From Haliscomenobacter hydrossis DSM 1100 (GTDB lineage: Bacteria; Bacteroidota; Bacteroidia; Chitinophagales; Saprospiraceae): DNA of 64,000 bases. The translations under genes were made by a program, and so were the position numbers. The notes under the pieces are model-generated. The model saw only the letters and a program-made list of their open reading frames with translations, did no database searches and had not been told where the DNA came from. Positions 53,481 to 61,658 of the stretch are shown one piece after another (position 1 is the stretch's first letter; every line of letters starts with the position of its first letter). The stretch covers positions 3,188,315-3,252,314 of the forward strand of contig NC_015510.1 of NCBI RefSeq assembly GCF_000212735.1, given 5' to 3'.

Positions 53481-53626
53481 GTGATGAGTGATGAGTGATG
53501 AGTGATGAGTGATGAGTTAAAATGGGGAAAAGTTGCTGCTCGGAAAGAATTCTAAGCGGTCTGAAAACAAATATTCAACAGATACCTTTTAACTCATAAC
53601 TCATCATTCATAACTCATCATTCATT
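53481..53626. repeat. Inverted tandem repeat, unit GTGATGA (7 bp)
   Basis: Left arm: five GTGATGA copies (53481-53515). Right arm (53587-53626): complementary AACTCATAACTCATCATTCAT words, ending directly at the ATG of the channel gene. The intervening 70 bp hold no gene. Same words appear singly at 2203-2229. Confidence 0.8.
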
Positions 53627-54592
53627 ATGTCTCTTTTTAAATCCAGAAACAGGCCTCCCCAGGAAGACAGCAATGACCTCGGCTTTGGGAGCAAGTTAAA
53701 TGCCCCAGGGGAACGCTTATTGAATCAAGATGGCAGCTTTAATGTGCTGCGTACTGGTCGTTGGACCTGGACCCCATACCAAAGCATTGTGGAAATGCCC
53801 TGGAGCAGTTTTTTGATGTTGATGCTCGGGTTTTATGTTTTGGCCAATTTTGTATTTGCCATCCTGTTTTACCTCATTGGTCCAGATCAATTCAACGGGG
53901 TAGGGGAAGACTCGGAGATGATCAAGTTTGCCGACCTGTTTTTCTTTAGCGCTCAAACCCTCACTACGGTAGGTTATGGGCACATCAGCCCGCGCGGATT
54001 TTGGGCAAGCGCACTTGCTTCCATGGAGGCTTTATTGGGGGTAATGATTTTTGCACTGGCGACAGGTTTACTTTTTGCCCGCTTTTCTCGCCCTAAAAGT
54101 CGGATTTTGTTTAGTAAAAATGCGCTGATTAGCCCTTATCACGAGGGTTACGCCTTTATGTTCCGCATTGCTAATCTGCGCAACAACAGCATCATCAACC
54201 TTGAAGCAAAGGTCACCATGGCCTGGCTGGAAGAATCGCATGGAAAGTATACGAGAAAGTTTTTTGCCTTACCGCTGGCTCGTGAAAAAGTCAATTTATT
54301 CCCGCTAAACTGGACGATTGTTCACCCCATTGATGAAAATAGTCCACTGTACGGTAAGACAAATGAAGCGCTCGAAAAAATGCAACCAGAGTTTGTCATC
54401 CTCATCAGTGGTTACGACGAGACCTTTGCCCAGAATGTGCACAGCAAAAGCTCGTATACCTACAAAGATTTGATTTGCAACGGCAAATTCAAGCCGATGT
54501 ACTACGAAGAGGATGGGCATACCGTGCTACAATTGGATCGGATTGATGAGGTGGAGGTGCTGGCCGCAGAGAATGTGGCATTGCCTAAATGA
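53627..54592 (+). CDS. Inward-rectifier-type potassium channel (KirBac-like)
   Basis: 321-residue membrane channel with two helices flanking a pore. Selectivity filter TVGYG at ~114-118 (AQTLTTVGYGHISPRG), pore helix DLFFFSAQ before it. TM1 at ~63-85 (FLMLMLGFYVLANFVFAILFYLIG) and TM2 at ~127-150. A slide-helix-like WTPYQSIVEMPW precedes TM1. The C-terminal ~160 residues form the cytoplasmic beta-domain (KSRILFSKNALISPYHEGYAFMFRIANLRNNSIINLEAKVTMAWLEE). Its start codon touches the right arm of an inverted tandem repeat. Confidence 0.93.
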   Translation: MSLFKSRNRPPQEDSNDLGFGSKLNAPGERLLNQDGSFNVLRTGRWTWTPYQSIVEMPWSSFLMLMLGFYVLANFVFAILFYLIGPDQFNGVGEDSEMIKFADLFFFSAQTLTTVGYGHISPRGFWASALASMEALLGVMIFALATGLLFARFSRPKSRILFSKNALISPYHEGYAFMFRIANLRNNSIINLEAKVTMAWLEESHGKYTRKFFALPLAREKVNLFPLNWTIVHPIDENSPLYGKTNEALEKMQPEFVILISGYDETFAQNVHSKSSYTYKDLICNGKFKPMYYEEDGHTVLQLDRIDEVEVLAAENVALPK

Positions 54593-54608
54593 AGAATGTA
54601 GCCAAAAA

Positions 54609-55088
54609 TCAGAAGACTAAAGTTTTTAATAAATTAAGTGCCTCATCCTCCTTCTCTGTCATCCTCGCCTTCTCCTCCGGAGCTTTGTCCGGGTAACCGC
54701 ACAAGTGCAACACCCCGTGAATCATCACGCGGTGTAATTCTTGTTCAAAAGTCACCCCAAATTGGTGCGCATTGTCGTGGATACGGTCGACGCTGATGAA
54801 CACATCCCCCTCGACAATCGGCGGATCGTGATAAGGAAAAGTAATGATGTCCGTGAGGGTATCGTGTTGGAGGTATTCCTGGTTGAGTTTGAGCAGATAA
54901 GGATCGTCACAAAAAACGTAATTGATAAAAATGAGCTCTCTTTTTTCACGTGATACAATCTCCTCAATCCATCTCCGCAGCAGCTCGGGATTGGCAGGTT
55001 CGAAGTAAATTTCTTCCGCAAAAAAAGAAATTGGATCACTGGGGCCGTCGTCTTCCATTAAATCATCGTAGAGTTCAAAATCATCCAT
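54609..55088 (-). CDS. ybeY: rRNA maturation endoribonuclease YbeY
   Basis: 159-residue metal-dependent RNase needed for 16S rRNA 3'-end maturation. Metal motif HRVMIHGVLHLCGYPDK (family HGxLHLxGYxD), preceded by the strand GDVFISVDRI and INYVFCDDPYLLKLNQEYLQHDTLTDIITFPY. The N-terminus is acidic. Length is usual. The start is 18 bp downstream of the stop of the anti-sigma-like gene on the same strand, so they may be one unit. Confidence 0.96.
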   Translation of the reverse strand: MDDFELYDDLMEDDGPSDPISFFAEEIYFEPANPELLRRWIEEIVSREKRELIFINYVFCDDPYLLKLNQEYLQHDTLTDIITFPYHDPPIVEGDVFISVDRIHDNAHQFGVTFEQELHRVMIHGVLHLCGYPDKAPEEKARMTEKEDEALNLLKTLVF

Positions 55089-55106
55089 AAACGTTTGGTG
55101 AAAAAA

Positions 55107-55511
55107 TTACCGATTGGTACCACAACTGAGGCGGAACTGCATTTCTACGGTTCTGCCATTGTCGCAATAACGGATGCCGTCCGAGAACTGTTGCATCATA
55201 AATACTCCCCGGCCACCACATTTACAGCGGTTTTCAGGTTGCGTTGGATCGGGTAAACTCCGGTAATCAAAACCACGACCCTCATCGGAAACCCGCACCG
55301 CAATACAATCTGCTGACTTGTGCATTTGAATTTGCACATGTTTGGACGCATCTTGCTGGTTGCCGTGAATAATTGCATTATTCACCGCTTCGGTAAGGCT
55401 AATTAAAATGTTTCCGTAAAGATCGGGGCTGATTTTGTACTTGTTTACCATCTTGTCCAGAAAGGACTCAATTTTAGCGACGTTGCGCGGATCAGAAGGT
55501 AATTTCAGCAT
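55107..55511 (-). CDS. Anti-sigma-factor-like histidine kinase ATPase domain protein
   Basis: 134-residue GHKL ATPase of the RsbW/SpoIIAB type (HATPase_c_2). N box: TEAVNNAIIHGNQ (~44-56); G1 box: VSDEGRGFDYRSLP; G2: CGGRGVFMMQQFSDG. In Gram-positives such kinases phosphorylate anti-anti-sigma factors; here no partner STAS or sigma gene is adjacent, so the regulated partner is unknown. It lies upstream of ybeY on the same strand. Confidence 0.88.
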   Translation of the reverse strand: MLKLPSDPRNVAKIESFLDKMVNKYKISPDLYGNILISLTEAVNNAIIHGNQQDASKHVQIQMHKSADCIAVRVSDEGRGFDYRSLPDPTQPENRCKCGGRGVFMMQQFSDGIRYCDNGRTVEMQFRLSCGTNR

Positions 55512-55846
55512 AACTTCGATTAAGGTTTGTGCTTAAAATAAGTATCCACGAGGGGAAAAACAAATTTGTAACACGCTCCTGAGTGATCAAAAAGCGAACG
55601 AAAATTAGGGGAATATTTCATAAGATGCAACTGATATTTACTTCCTCAAACAGATAAAAGTCTCATTGACAAGGAATAAAACTTTTTGTGTGGGCTTTAG
55701 AAGTAGAAACCACTTGCTATCAGGCCTTTATACGCAGGGTTTGAGAAAAAGTTACTCTCCTCGAAATAAAAAAACAAAAAAAATAATTGTCCTTTTAACA
55801 AATTTTCTTTGCCTTGGGTTGCATACCGCTCATTTTGAGGCTTTTC
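55512..55846. other. Gap with no supported gene
   Basis: 335 bases between the start of the kinase gene and the stop of the PLP lyase gene. The short ORFs here are A+T-rich and without coding pattern. I see no RNA, palindrome or clear promoter besides weak AT-rich tracts. Confidence 0.6.
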
Positions 55847-57007
55847 CTACATGCTTTCGAATCCCCGTTCCAGGTCGCGAATGAGGTAATCAGCCTCTTC
55901 CAACCCGACATACAAACGCAACACGCGGTGCGCTGGATTGTCGGGGTTAAATTCCTCATCTTCCAGGCTCGCACACCCGGGCAAAATCAGGCTTTCATGT
56001 CCACCCCAGCTCACAGCCATCATGATGTGGTGCAAACCTTCACAAAAGCGCACAATTTCCTGGCGGGTATCGGCGTACAGGTAAAAACTGAGCAACCCGC
56101 AGGCCCCACTCATCTGCTCACGCGCCAACTCGTACTGCGGGAAAGTGACGTCAAAGGGGAACAACACCTTTTCTACTTGGTGGTGCTCTTTCAAATAGGC
56201 TACGATTTTGGGGGTAGTAGCAGAAATTCGATCCAGCCGAGCCGACAGGGTACGCAGCCCCCGAATCAACAACCAGGCATTGAAGGGCTGAATGCCACTC
56301 CCAATATTCAAATACTCGCTATCAAAAATCTTTTTGATCATGGCGCTGCTGCCGCTCAGCACCCCCGCTACGGTATCGCTATGCCCTCCGATGTATTTGG
56401 TCGCACTCTGCAACGCCAAATCAATCCCCATCTCAATTGGACGCTGGTAGATCGGCGTACAATAACTGTTGTCACAAATGGTAATAATGCCATGGTCGCG
56501 GGCCAACTCGGATACTGCGCGAAGGTCTTGCAGCGCATAACTCCAGCTGTTGGGGCTTTCGAGATAGATGATGCGCGTATTGGGGCGAATGGCTTCGGCA
56601 AAATTCTCTACCAACGTGCCATCCACATAGGTCGTATCCACATTAAAGCGGGGCAAAATGTTGTCAAACATGCGTTGCGCCCAGGTATAGGGCTTTTGCA
56701 CACTCACAATGTGCTCATCAGCCTGGATATTGGCCAACACCGCCGCAAAAATAGCCGCAGCCCCACTGTTGAACACCAGCGCATCTTCTGCCCGATCGAG
56801 TGCGGCCAGTTTTTCCCTCAAAATGTCCACTGTAGGGTTGATGCCCCGACTGTACAAATAACCGCTCGACTCGTCTGCAAACAGATTCCGCAATTCATCC
56901 ACCTTCCGCACCTGAAAATTGCTGGTCTGGATAATTGGCGGCGCAATGGCGTTGAAATAGTCGGAGCGGTTTTCGCCAAGTTCATTAAGGATAAAAGAAA
57001 GATCCAT
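55847..57007 (-). CDS. PLP-dependent Cys/Met metabolism enzyme (trans-sulfuration family)
   Basis: 386-residue fold-type I PLP enzyme. The Schiff-base Lys lies in LALQSATKYIGGHSDTVAG; other family marks are SGYLYSRGINPTVDILREKLAALDRAEDALVFNSGAAAIFAAV, TRIIYLESPNSW, ICDNSYCTPIYQRP and LRLYVGLEEADYLIRDLERG. It belongs with cystathionine gamma-synthase/beta-lyase and methionine gamma-lyase; the exact reaction cannot be fixed by eye. Two CCCACGA palindromes lie in the upstream gap, and an amino-acid permease gene follows further upstream. Confidence 0.9.
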   Translation of the reverse strand: MDLSFILNELGENRSDYFNAIAPPIIQTSNFQVRKVDELRNLFADESSGYLYSRGINPTVDILREKLAALDRAEDALVFNSGAAAIFAAVLANIQADEHIVSVQKPYTWAQRMFDNILPRFNVDTTYVDGTLVENFAEAIRPNTRIIYLESPNSWSYALQDLRAVSELARDHGIITICDNSYCTPIYQRPIEMGIDLALQSATKYIGGHSDTVAGVLSGSSAMIKKIFDSEYLNIGSGIQPFNAWLLIRGLRTLSARLDRISATTPKIVAYLKEHHQVEKVLFPFDVTFPQYELAREQMSGACGLLSFYLYADTRQEIVRFCEGLHHIMMAVSWGGHESLILPGCASLEDEEFNPDNPAHRVLRLYVGLEEADYLIRDLERGFESM

Positions 57008-57052
57008 GAGAATGGGTTTGAGTGTGGGTGTGGGTTAGGGTGTGGCGCCTAA

Positions 57053-57111
57053 CCCATGACTTTAGTCGTGGGAGGCACAAAATCACCTCAACCCACGAAT
57101 TTATTCGTGGG
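57053..57111. repeat. CCCACGA-type REP palindromes
   Basis: Two short hairpins: CCCATGACTTTAGTCGTGGG (57053-57072) and CCCACGAATTTATTCGTGGG (57092-57111), plus a third half-copy TTCGTGGG just after. Such units resemble REP sequences linked to IS200/IS605-like RAYT transposases; no transposase is in this window. Confidence 0.65.
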
Positions 57112-57132
57112 AAATTCGTGGGAAATAAAACA

Positions 57133-58467
57133 TCACCTTTTCTTCACTACCAAAAAGTAAATCGCCCCCAGCGCCACCAACAGCCCCATTCCAATCCCTG
57201 CCGCGCCCGGCTTCTGAATCACCACTGCCACCGCCACCATCGCATAACTCAGCACAAAAAAAGCCGCCAGATAAGGCGTGAATTTAGCCAGATTACCCGT
57301 GACCCGTGCATCGCCTTCACCCCTGCTGCGCAGGATGAACAAGGTAGCCGCCGAGGTACACATGCCAATGCTGTCTAAAAACATGGTGAAACTCAAAATC
57401 TGGTCAATCTGTTTGCCAATCAGCGTAATGATGATGGTCAGGATGGCATACACCGTTAGTCCGGGCACCAAGGCTCCGGTACGCGGATGCCGCCGACTGA
57501 ATATTTTGGGCAATACCCCATCTTCACTCATGGCGCACATCACCCGGGGGTTGCTCATGAGGATGATGTTGACGTAGGTGAGTACCGATAAAAACATGGC
57601 CAAATCAAAAATTTTGCCCCCCGTTTTACCAAACCAGGCTTCGAACAACAAAGACCCAATCGCCGTGGCATTGCGCATTTTTTCAAAACCAATCACCTGC
57701 ACGTAGGCGTAGTTGATGGCCAGGTACAAAAAAATTGCCAGCAAGGTGCCCGCAATGATGCCCTTGTGCAAGGCTGGGCCGGGTTTGGCTTCGGCACCAA
57801 AATTCAAGGTTTGTTGATACCCGCCGTAAGTAAAAGAAACGGCAATGAGGCTGAGCAATAGCAACAACACGGTATTGTTGCCCGTGAACGTTTGTACAGG
57901 TTGGTCTTCATACCCATGTGGCTCAATCACCACGCCGGCAAAAACGGTGGAAATCAGGATGAGGATCAAGCCAACTTTTAACACCGTCATAAAATTTTGG
58001 GTTTGGGCACTGGTTTTTAAGCCCAATAAATTCACCCCGTAAAACAACCCCACCGCTATCGTGGCCATCGACGTATTGAACAAGACGCCCGAAGGATGCC
58101 CGAACAACAAATCACTCAGGTAGTCGGCTCCGATCAGTGCCACTACGCCTAAATTGGCCGCATTGACAATCAAGACCAGAATATTTACTGTAAAACCCAC
58201 CACGGGATGATACCCGTAATTGAAAATCTGGTAAAAACCTCCCATCACGGGGTAACGTGCTCCAATTTCGGCATAAGTGAGCGCCCCGCACAAGGCAGTA
58301 ATGCCCCCAATAATCCAGGCGGCAAAGAAGATACTTTCGGTACCCGCATTGGCGGCTATGATGGCGGGGGTTTTGAAGATGCCCAGACCAATGATCAGGC
58401 TTACAGTGATGAGGGTAATGGTAGAAAAACCAAGTTGATGGCCTTTTGTGGCGTGGGTTTCTGACAT
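57133..58467 (-). CDS. APC-family amino acid permease
   Basis: 444-residue transporter with 12 predicted helices. Family pattern: TITLITVSLIIGLGIFKTPAIIAANAGTESIFFAAWIIGGITALCGALTYAEIGARYPVMGG at the N-terminus (APC substrate-binding loops of helices 1 and 3). It resembles serine/threonine or glutamate permeases; substrate unassigned. No regulatory gene is attached. Confidence 0.92.
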   Translation of the reverse strand: MSETHATKGHQLGFSTITLITVSLIIGLGIFKTPAIIAANAGTESIFFAAWIIGGITALCGALTYAEIGARYPVMGGFYQIFNYGYHPVVGFTVNILVLIVNAANLGVVALIGADYLSDLLFGHPSGVLFNTSMATIAVGLFYGVNLLGLKTSAQTQNFMTVLKVGLILILISTVFAGVVIEPHGYEDQPVQTFTGNNTVLLLLLSLIAVSFTYGGYQQTLNFGAEAKPGPALHKGIIAGTLLAIFLYLAINYAYVQVIGFEKMRNATAIGSLLFEAWFGKTGGKIFDLAMFLSVLTYVNIILMSNPRVMCAMSEDGVLPKIFSRRHPRTGALVPGLTVYAILTIIITLIGKQIDQILSFTMFLDSIGMCTSAATLFILRSRGEGDARVTGNLAKFTPYLAAFFVLSYAMVAVAVVIQKPGAAGIGMGLLVALGAIYFLVVKKR

Positions 58468-58545
58468 GTTGTGCTTTTGCGCCCTAGACTACGAAAAATT
58501 TAGAAAACTTGGTAATGTTTTGGGTTTTTTGAGCTACAAAACCCT

Positions 58546-59097
58546 TCATTTCTTCGATTCGAAGACCACTCTTTCGTTTTTCAACAAGTGTACATTTTCA
58601 GCCAGATCCAGCCGATTTTTTTCATTGTCAAATTCGTCACTGAAAGCCGCTTTGAGCCTTTTGCGTTTGATGGCTTCCAGGCAGCGCCGCACGTCTTCTT
58701 CATTCTCCAACTCCAGTGGCGGTACCTCGCACAATTTTCCTTCCATATCTTTGGCTACCATGGTGAAATAAGAAGTGTTGGTGTGTTTGTTTTCTCCGCT
58801 AATGACATTTTCCGATTCTACCCGAATACCGACCACCAAGGAGGTACGCCCCACGTAATTGACCGAGGCATGCATGGATACCAACTCTCCCACCGATACT
58901 GGCTCCCGGAAGTTGACGCCATCCACCGATACCGTTACCACGTATGCTCCAGCGTGTTTGGCGGCACAAGCATAGGCCACTTTGTCCATCAACGAAAGCA
59001 GTATTCCGCCGTGAATTTTTCCGCCAAAATTGGCATAGGCCGGAATCATCAGTTCGGTAATGGTGGTGCGGGAGAAAGAAACGGGCTTGGCTTGCAT
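58546..59097 (-). CDS. Hotdog-fold acyl-CoA thioesterase
   Basis: About 183 residues. Hotdog motif FGGKIHGGILLSLMDKVAYACAAKHAG (~20-46) with the central helix, then VNFREPVSVGELVSMHASVNYVGRTSLVVGIRVES. This is the YciA/BFIT-like thioesterase pattern. I set the start at ATG 59097 (MQAKPVSFSRT); the frame continues upstream, but only by reading the AAGTTGAGA repeat as Leu/Asn/Phe. Role inferred: control of acyl-CoA pool. Confidence 0.87.
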   Translation of the reverse strand: MQAKPVSFSRTTITELMIPAYANFGGKIHGGILLSLMDKVAYACAAKHAGAYVVTVSVDGVNFREPVSVGELVSMHASVNYVGRTSLVVGIRVESENVISGENKHTNTSYFTMVAKDMEGKLCEVPPLELENEEDVRRCLEAIKRKRLKAAFSDEFDNEKNRLDLAENVHLLKNERVVFESKK

Positions 59098-59120
59098 GGC
59101 GGTGGTTTTGAGGTAAAAGT

Positions 59121-59270
59121 AAGTTGAAAAGTTGAGAAAGTTGAGAAAGTTGAGGAGGTTGAGGCTACCGCAGGGGGCACAAACCAAAGGTTGGAAAAGT
59201 GCATTTCTCGAAAGCTGTGTCGCTTGCGGTAGCCTCAACTTCTCAACCTCCTCAACTTTCTCAACTTTTC
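59121..59270. repeat. Inverted tandem repeat, unit about AAAGTTGAG (9 bp), in a divergent promoter gap
   Basis: Left arm 59126-59172 (AAAAGTTGAGAAAGTTGAG... ending GGCTACCGCA) and right arm 59225-59270 are complementary with a one-unit slip. The first 10 bp beside the loop (GGCTACCGCA/TGCGGTAGCC) are perfect. Unlike the other loci this one sits between divergent genes, so it is not a terminator. Confidence 0.8.
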
Positions 59271-59300
59271 TCTATCTTGCTCTATAAAAACCTTCAACCT

Positions 59301-60977
59301 ATGTCAGATTTTGATGCCATCGTCATTGGTTCGGGAATAAGTGGCGGCTGGGCAGCCAAAGAGTTGTGTGAGAAGGGGCTAAAAACCCTGGTACTGGAGC
59401 GTGGTCGCAACATTGAACACATCGCCGATTATCCCACCGCTTTTACCGAGCCCTGGGAGTTCAAGCATCGGAATTATCTGCCACGCAAAGTGCGAGAAGA
59501 AAACCCGCTGATCAGCAAAGCTGCTGGCTACAATGAGGATACTGCCCATTTTTTTATCCAGGATAAAGACCATCCCTACGTCCAGGAAAAACCTTTTGAG
59601 TGGATCCGCGGCTATCAGGTGGGGGGGAAATCCCTGATTTGGGGCCGTGCCTGTCAGCGTTGGAGTGAGTATGAGTTTTCGGCACCGGCTCGCTTTGGCT
59701 ACGGCATCGATTGGCCCATTCGGTACAAAGACGTAGCGCCCTGGTACAGCCATGTGGAAAAATTCATCGGGGTATGTGGCCACAAAGACAGCATAGAGGC
59801 CATGCCCGATGGCGAGTTTTTGCCCCCCATCGAGTTAAACTGTGTAGAAAAAGTACTGCAACAAAAATTTCTGGCGCACTACAAAAACCGCTACCTGGTG
59901 CAAGGCCGTTGGGCACAACTCACCGAACCCAACGACATCCACATCGAACAAGGCCGGGGCCGTTGCCAGTGCCGCAATCTCTGCATGCGGGGTTGTCCTT
60001 ATGGTGGTTATTTCAGCTCCGTAACCAGTACCCTTCCCTGGGCAAAAAGAACAGGTAACCTTACCGTACGCCCCCATTCCGTGGTTCATTCGATTATTTA
60101 TGATGAAAACAAAGGCCAGGCTAGTGGCGTAAGAGTGATTGATGCCAATACAAAAGAAGTCATAGAATACAAAGCCAGGGTCATCTTCGTCAATGCTTCA
60201 GCGCTGAACAGCAACCTCATTTTGCTCAATTCTACCAGCAAACGTTTTCCCAATGGCCTCGGCAACGACAATGGCCTTTTGGGCAAATTCATCGGTTTTC
60301 ACATTTACCGGGGTTCAATGGGTGCCGATATGCCGGGTTATGAAGACAAATACATTTATGGGCGGAACCCGGTCGAATGTATCCTGGCCAATTTTCGCAA
60401 CCTGAAAGAGCAAGATACCGACTTCTTCGGAGGCTATACCACCTTCATGGGTGCTTATCGCGCTCGCCGCAACGAAGCCGAGGGCATTGGCGCTGGCTTC
60501 AAAAAAGCCCTCTCCGAACCGGACGGCTGGCGGGTATACATGTACATGCAGGGCGAAACCATGCCCAATGAAAACAACCACGTGCGCCTCAGTACCAATG
60601 AAAAAGACCAATGGGGAATTCCGCTCCTGGTGACCTCGGTTGGCTACGATGACAACGCCGAAAAAATGGTCAAAGACTTCCTGATCCAGGGACGGGAAAT
60701 GCTGGAAGTGGCGGGCTGCACCAACATTGAAACCTACGACAACAAGCAAGCCCCCGGGCTGGACATCCACGAAATGGGTGGCGTACGCATGGGCCGCGAC
60801 CCCCAGACTTCACTGCTCAACGAATGGAACCAACTGCACCACTGCAAAAACGTTTTTGTTACTGACGGCGCCTGTATGACCAGCATGGGCAACCAGAGCC
60901 CTTCGATTTTGTACATGGCGCTGACCGCGCGGGCAGCGAATCGGGCAGTGGCGGAGCTGAAAAAAGGAAAATTTTAA
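59301..60977 (+). CDS. GMC-family FAD oxidoreductase
   Basis: 558-residue glucose-methanol-choline type dehydrogenase. FAD motif at the N-terminus: DAIVIGSGISGGWAAKELCEKGLKTLVLERG; C-terminal GMC region with NVFVTDGACMTSMGNQSPSILYMALTARAA including the His/Asn active-site surroundings. Three Cys clusters (CQCRNLCMRGCPYGGY) in the middle could bind a cofactor. I start at ATG 59301, as the longer frame is read from repeat DNA. The next gene encodes a gluconate 2-dehydrogenase subunit 3-type protein, so they form a dehydrogenase; no cytochrome subunit is present. Confidence 0.92.
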   Translation: MSDFDAIVIGSGISGGWAAKELCEKGLKTLVLERGRNIEHIADYPTAFTEPWEFKHRNYLPRKVREENPLISKAAGYNEDTAHFFIQDKDHPYVQEKPFEWIRGYQVGGKSLIWGRACQRWSEYEFSAPARFGYGIDWPIRYKDVAPWYSHVEKFIGVCGHKDSIEAMPDGEFLPPIELNCVEKVLQQKFLAHYKNRYLVQGRWAQLTEPNDIHIEQGRGRCQCRNLCMRGCPYGGYFSSVTSTLPWAKRTGNLTVRPHSVVHSIIYDENKGQASGVRVIDANTKEVIEYKARVIFVNASALNSNLILLNSTSKRFPNGLGNDNGLLGKFIGFHIYRGSMGADMPGYEDKYIYGRNPVECILANFRNLKEQDTDFFGGYTTFMGAYRARRNEAEGIGAGFKKALSEPDGWRVYMYMQGETMPNENNHVRLSTNEKDQWGIPLLVTSVGYDDNAEKMVKDFLIQGREMLEVAGCTNIETYDNKQAPGLDIHEMGGVRMGRDPQTSLLNEWNQLHHCKNVFVTDGACMTSMGNQSPSILYMALTARAANRAVAELKKGKF

Positions 60978-60979
60978 AA

Positions 60980-61073
60980 AGGGTTCGAAGGTTCGGGGGT
61001 TCGGGAGTTCGAGGGTTACGGCTCTCCGCGTTCAAGAACCCTCGAACCCCCGAACCCCCGAACTTCGAACCCT
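60980..61073. repeat. Inverted repeat of GGTTCGGG octamers, second locus
   Basis: Arms 60980-61017 and 61037-61073 pair almost perfectly (one slip, one mismatch) and use the same octamer as 42465-42577. It lies between the GMC gene and the subunit 3 gene, which are otherwise one operon. Confidence 0.8.
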
Positions 61074-61080
61074 AAATAAC

Positions 61081-61650
61081 ATGGATCGCAGAACAGCACT
61101 CAACAAAACCGCTCTCTTACTAGGCGGAACCATCCTCGGCGCCGAAGCCCTGCTCAGCGGCTGTGCACCTCAATCAAGCAAAAGCAAAGGTATTTTGTTT
61201 AAGGCCGAAGATGAGGCGCTGCTGAACGAAATTGCCGACACCATTTTGCCAGACACCCCCGATTCCCCGGGAGCCAAGCAAGCTGGAGTGGGTGCCTTCA
61301 TGCAATTGATTGTGGAAGATTGTTACGAGCCAGCTGATCAAAAAGTGCTGATCGCAGGTTTGGAAAAGATTCGCTCGATCAGCCAACAACAGTACAAACA
61401 AGATTTTGTCGTGCTCAACGCGGTACAACGCCAGGGTCTGCTTACCGGCCTAGATGAAGAAGCCAAAAAACACGAAAAATCCAAAACGGATGAGGCTCCG
61501 AGTCATTATTTCACGATACTGAAACAACTCTCCGTTTTTGCGTACTTTAGTTCTGAAGTCGGTACCACGAAGGCTTTGCGCTACAATCCAATCCCGGGCA
61601 GATTTGACGGCTGTGTAGATTATAAAGAAGGGGAGAAAGCCTGGGTTTGA
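61081..61650 (+). CDS. Gluconate 2-dehydrogenase subunit 3-like lipoprotein
   Basis: 189-residue partner of the GMC enzyme. It begins with a twin-arginine signal leading to a lipobox (MDRRTALNKTALLLGGT, LLSGC), so it is likely exported and lipid-anchored, and may carry the folded GMC subunit out with it. The mature part (ADTILPDTPDSPGAKQAGVGAFMQLIVEDCYEP, later KALRYNPIPGRFDGCVDYKEGEKAW) matches the subunit 3 family. It ends 8 bp from the convergent SulP gene. Confidence 0.9.
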   Translation: MDRRTALNKTALLLGGTILGAEALLSGCAPQSSKSKGILFKAEDEALLNEIADTILPDTPDSPGAKQAGVGAFMQLIVEDCYEPADQKVLIAGLEKIRSISQQQYKQDFVVLNAVQRQGLLTGLDEEAKKHEKSKTDEAPSHYFTILKQLSVFAYFSSEVGTTKALRYNPIPGRFDGCVDYKEGEKAWV

Positions 61651-61658
61651 GCGCTTGT

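Noticed and set aside
55814-57052. Long plus-strand ORF (412 codons) opposite the PLP lyase
   Set aside because: A shadow of the strong minus-strand gene; its translation shows no family pattern.
59098-59238. N-terminal extension of the thioesterase (LLNFLNFLNF...)
   Set aside because: It reads through the AAAGTTGAG inverted repeat and adds no domain; ATG 59097 fits the hotdog start.
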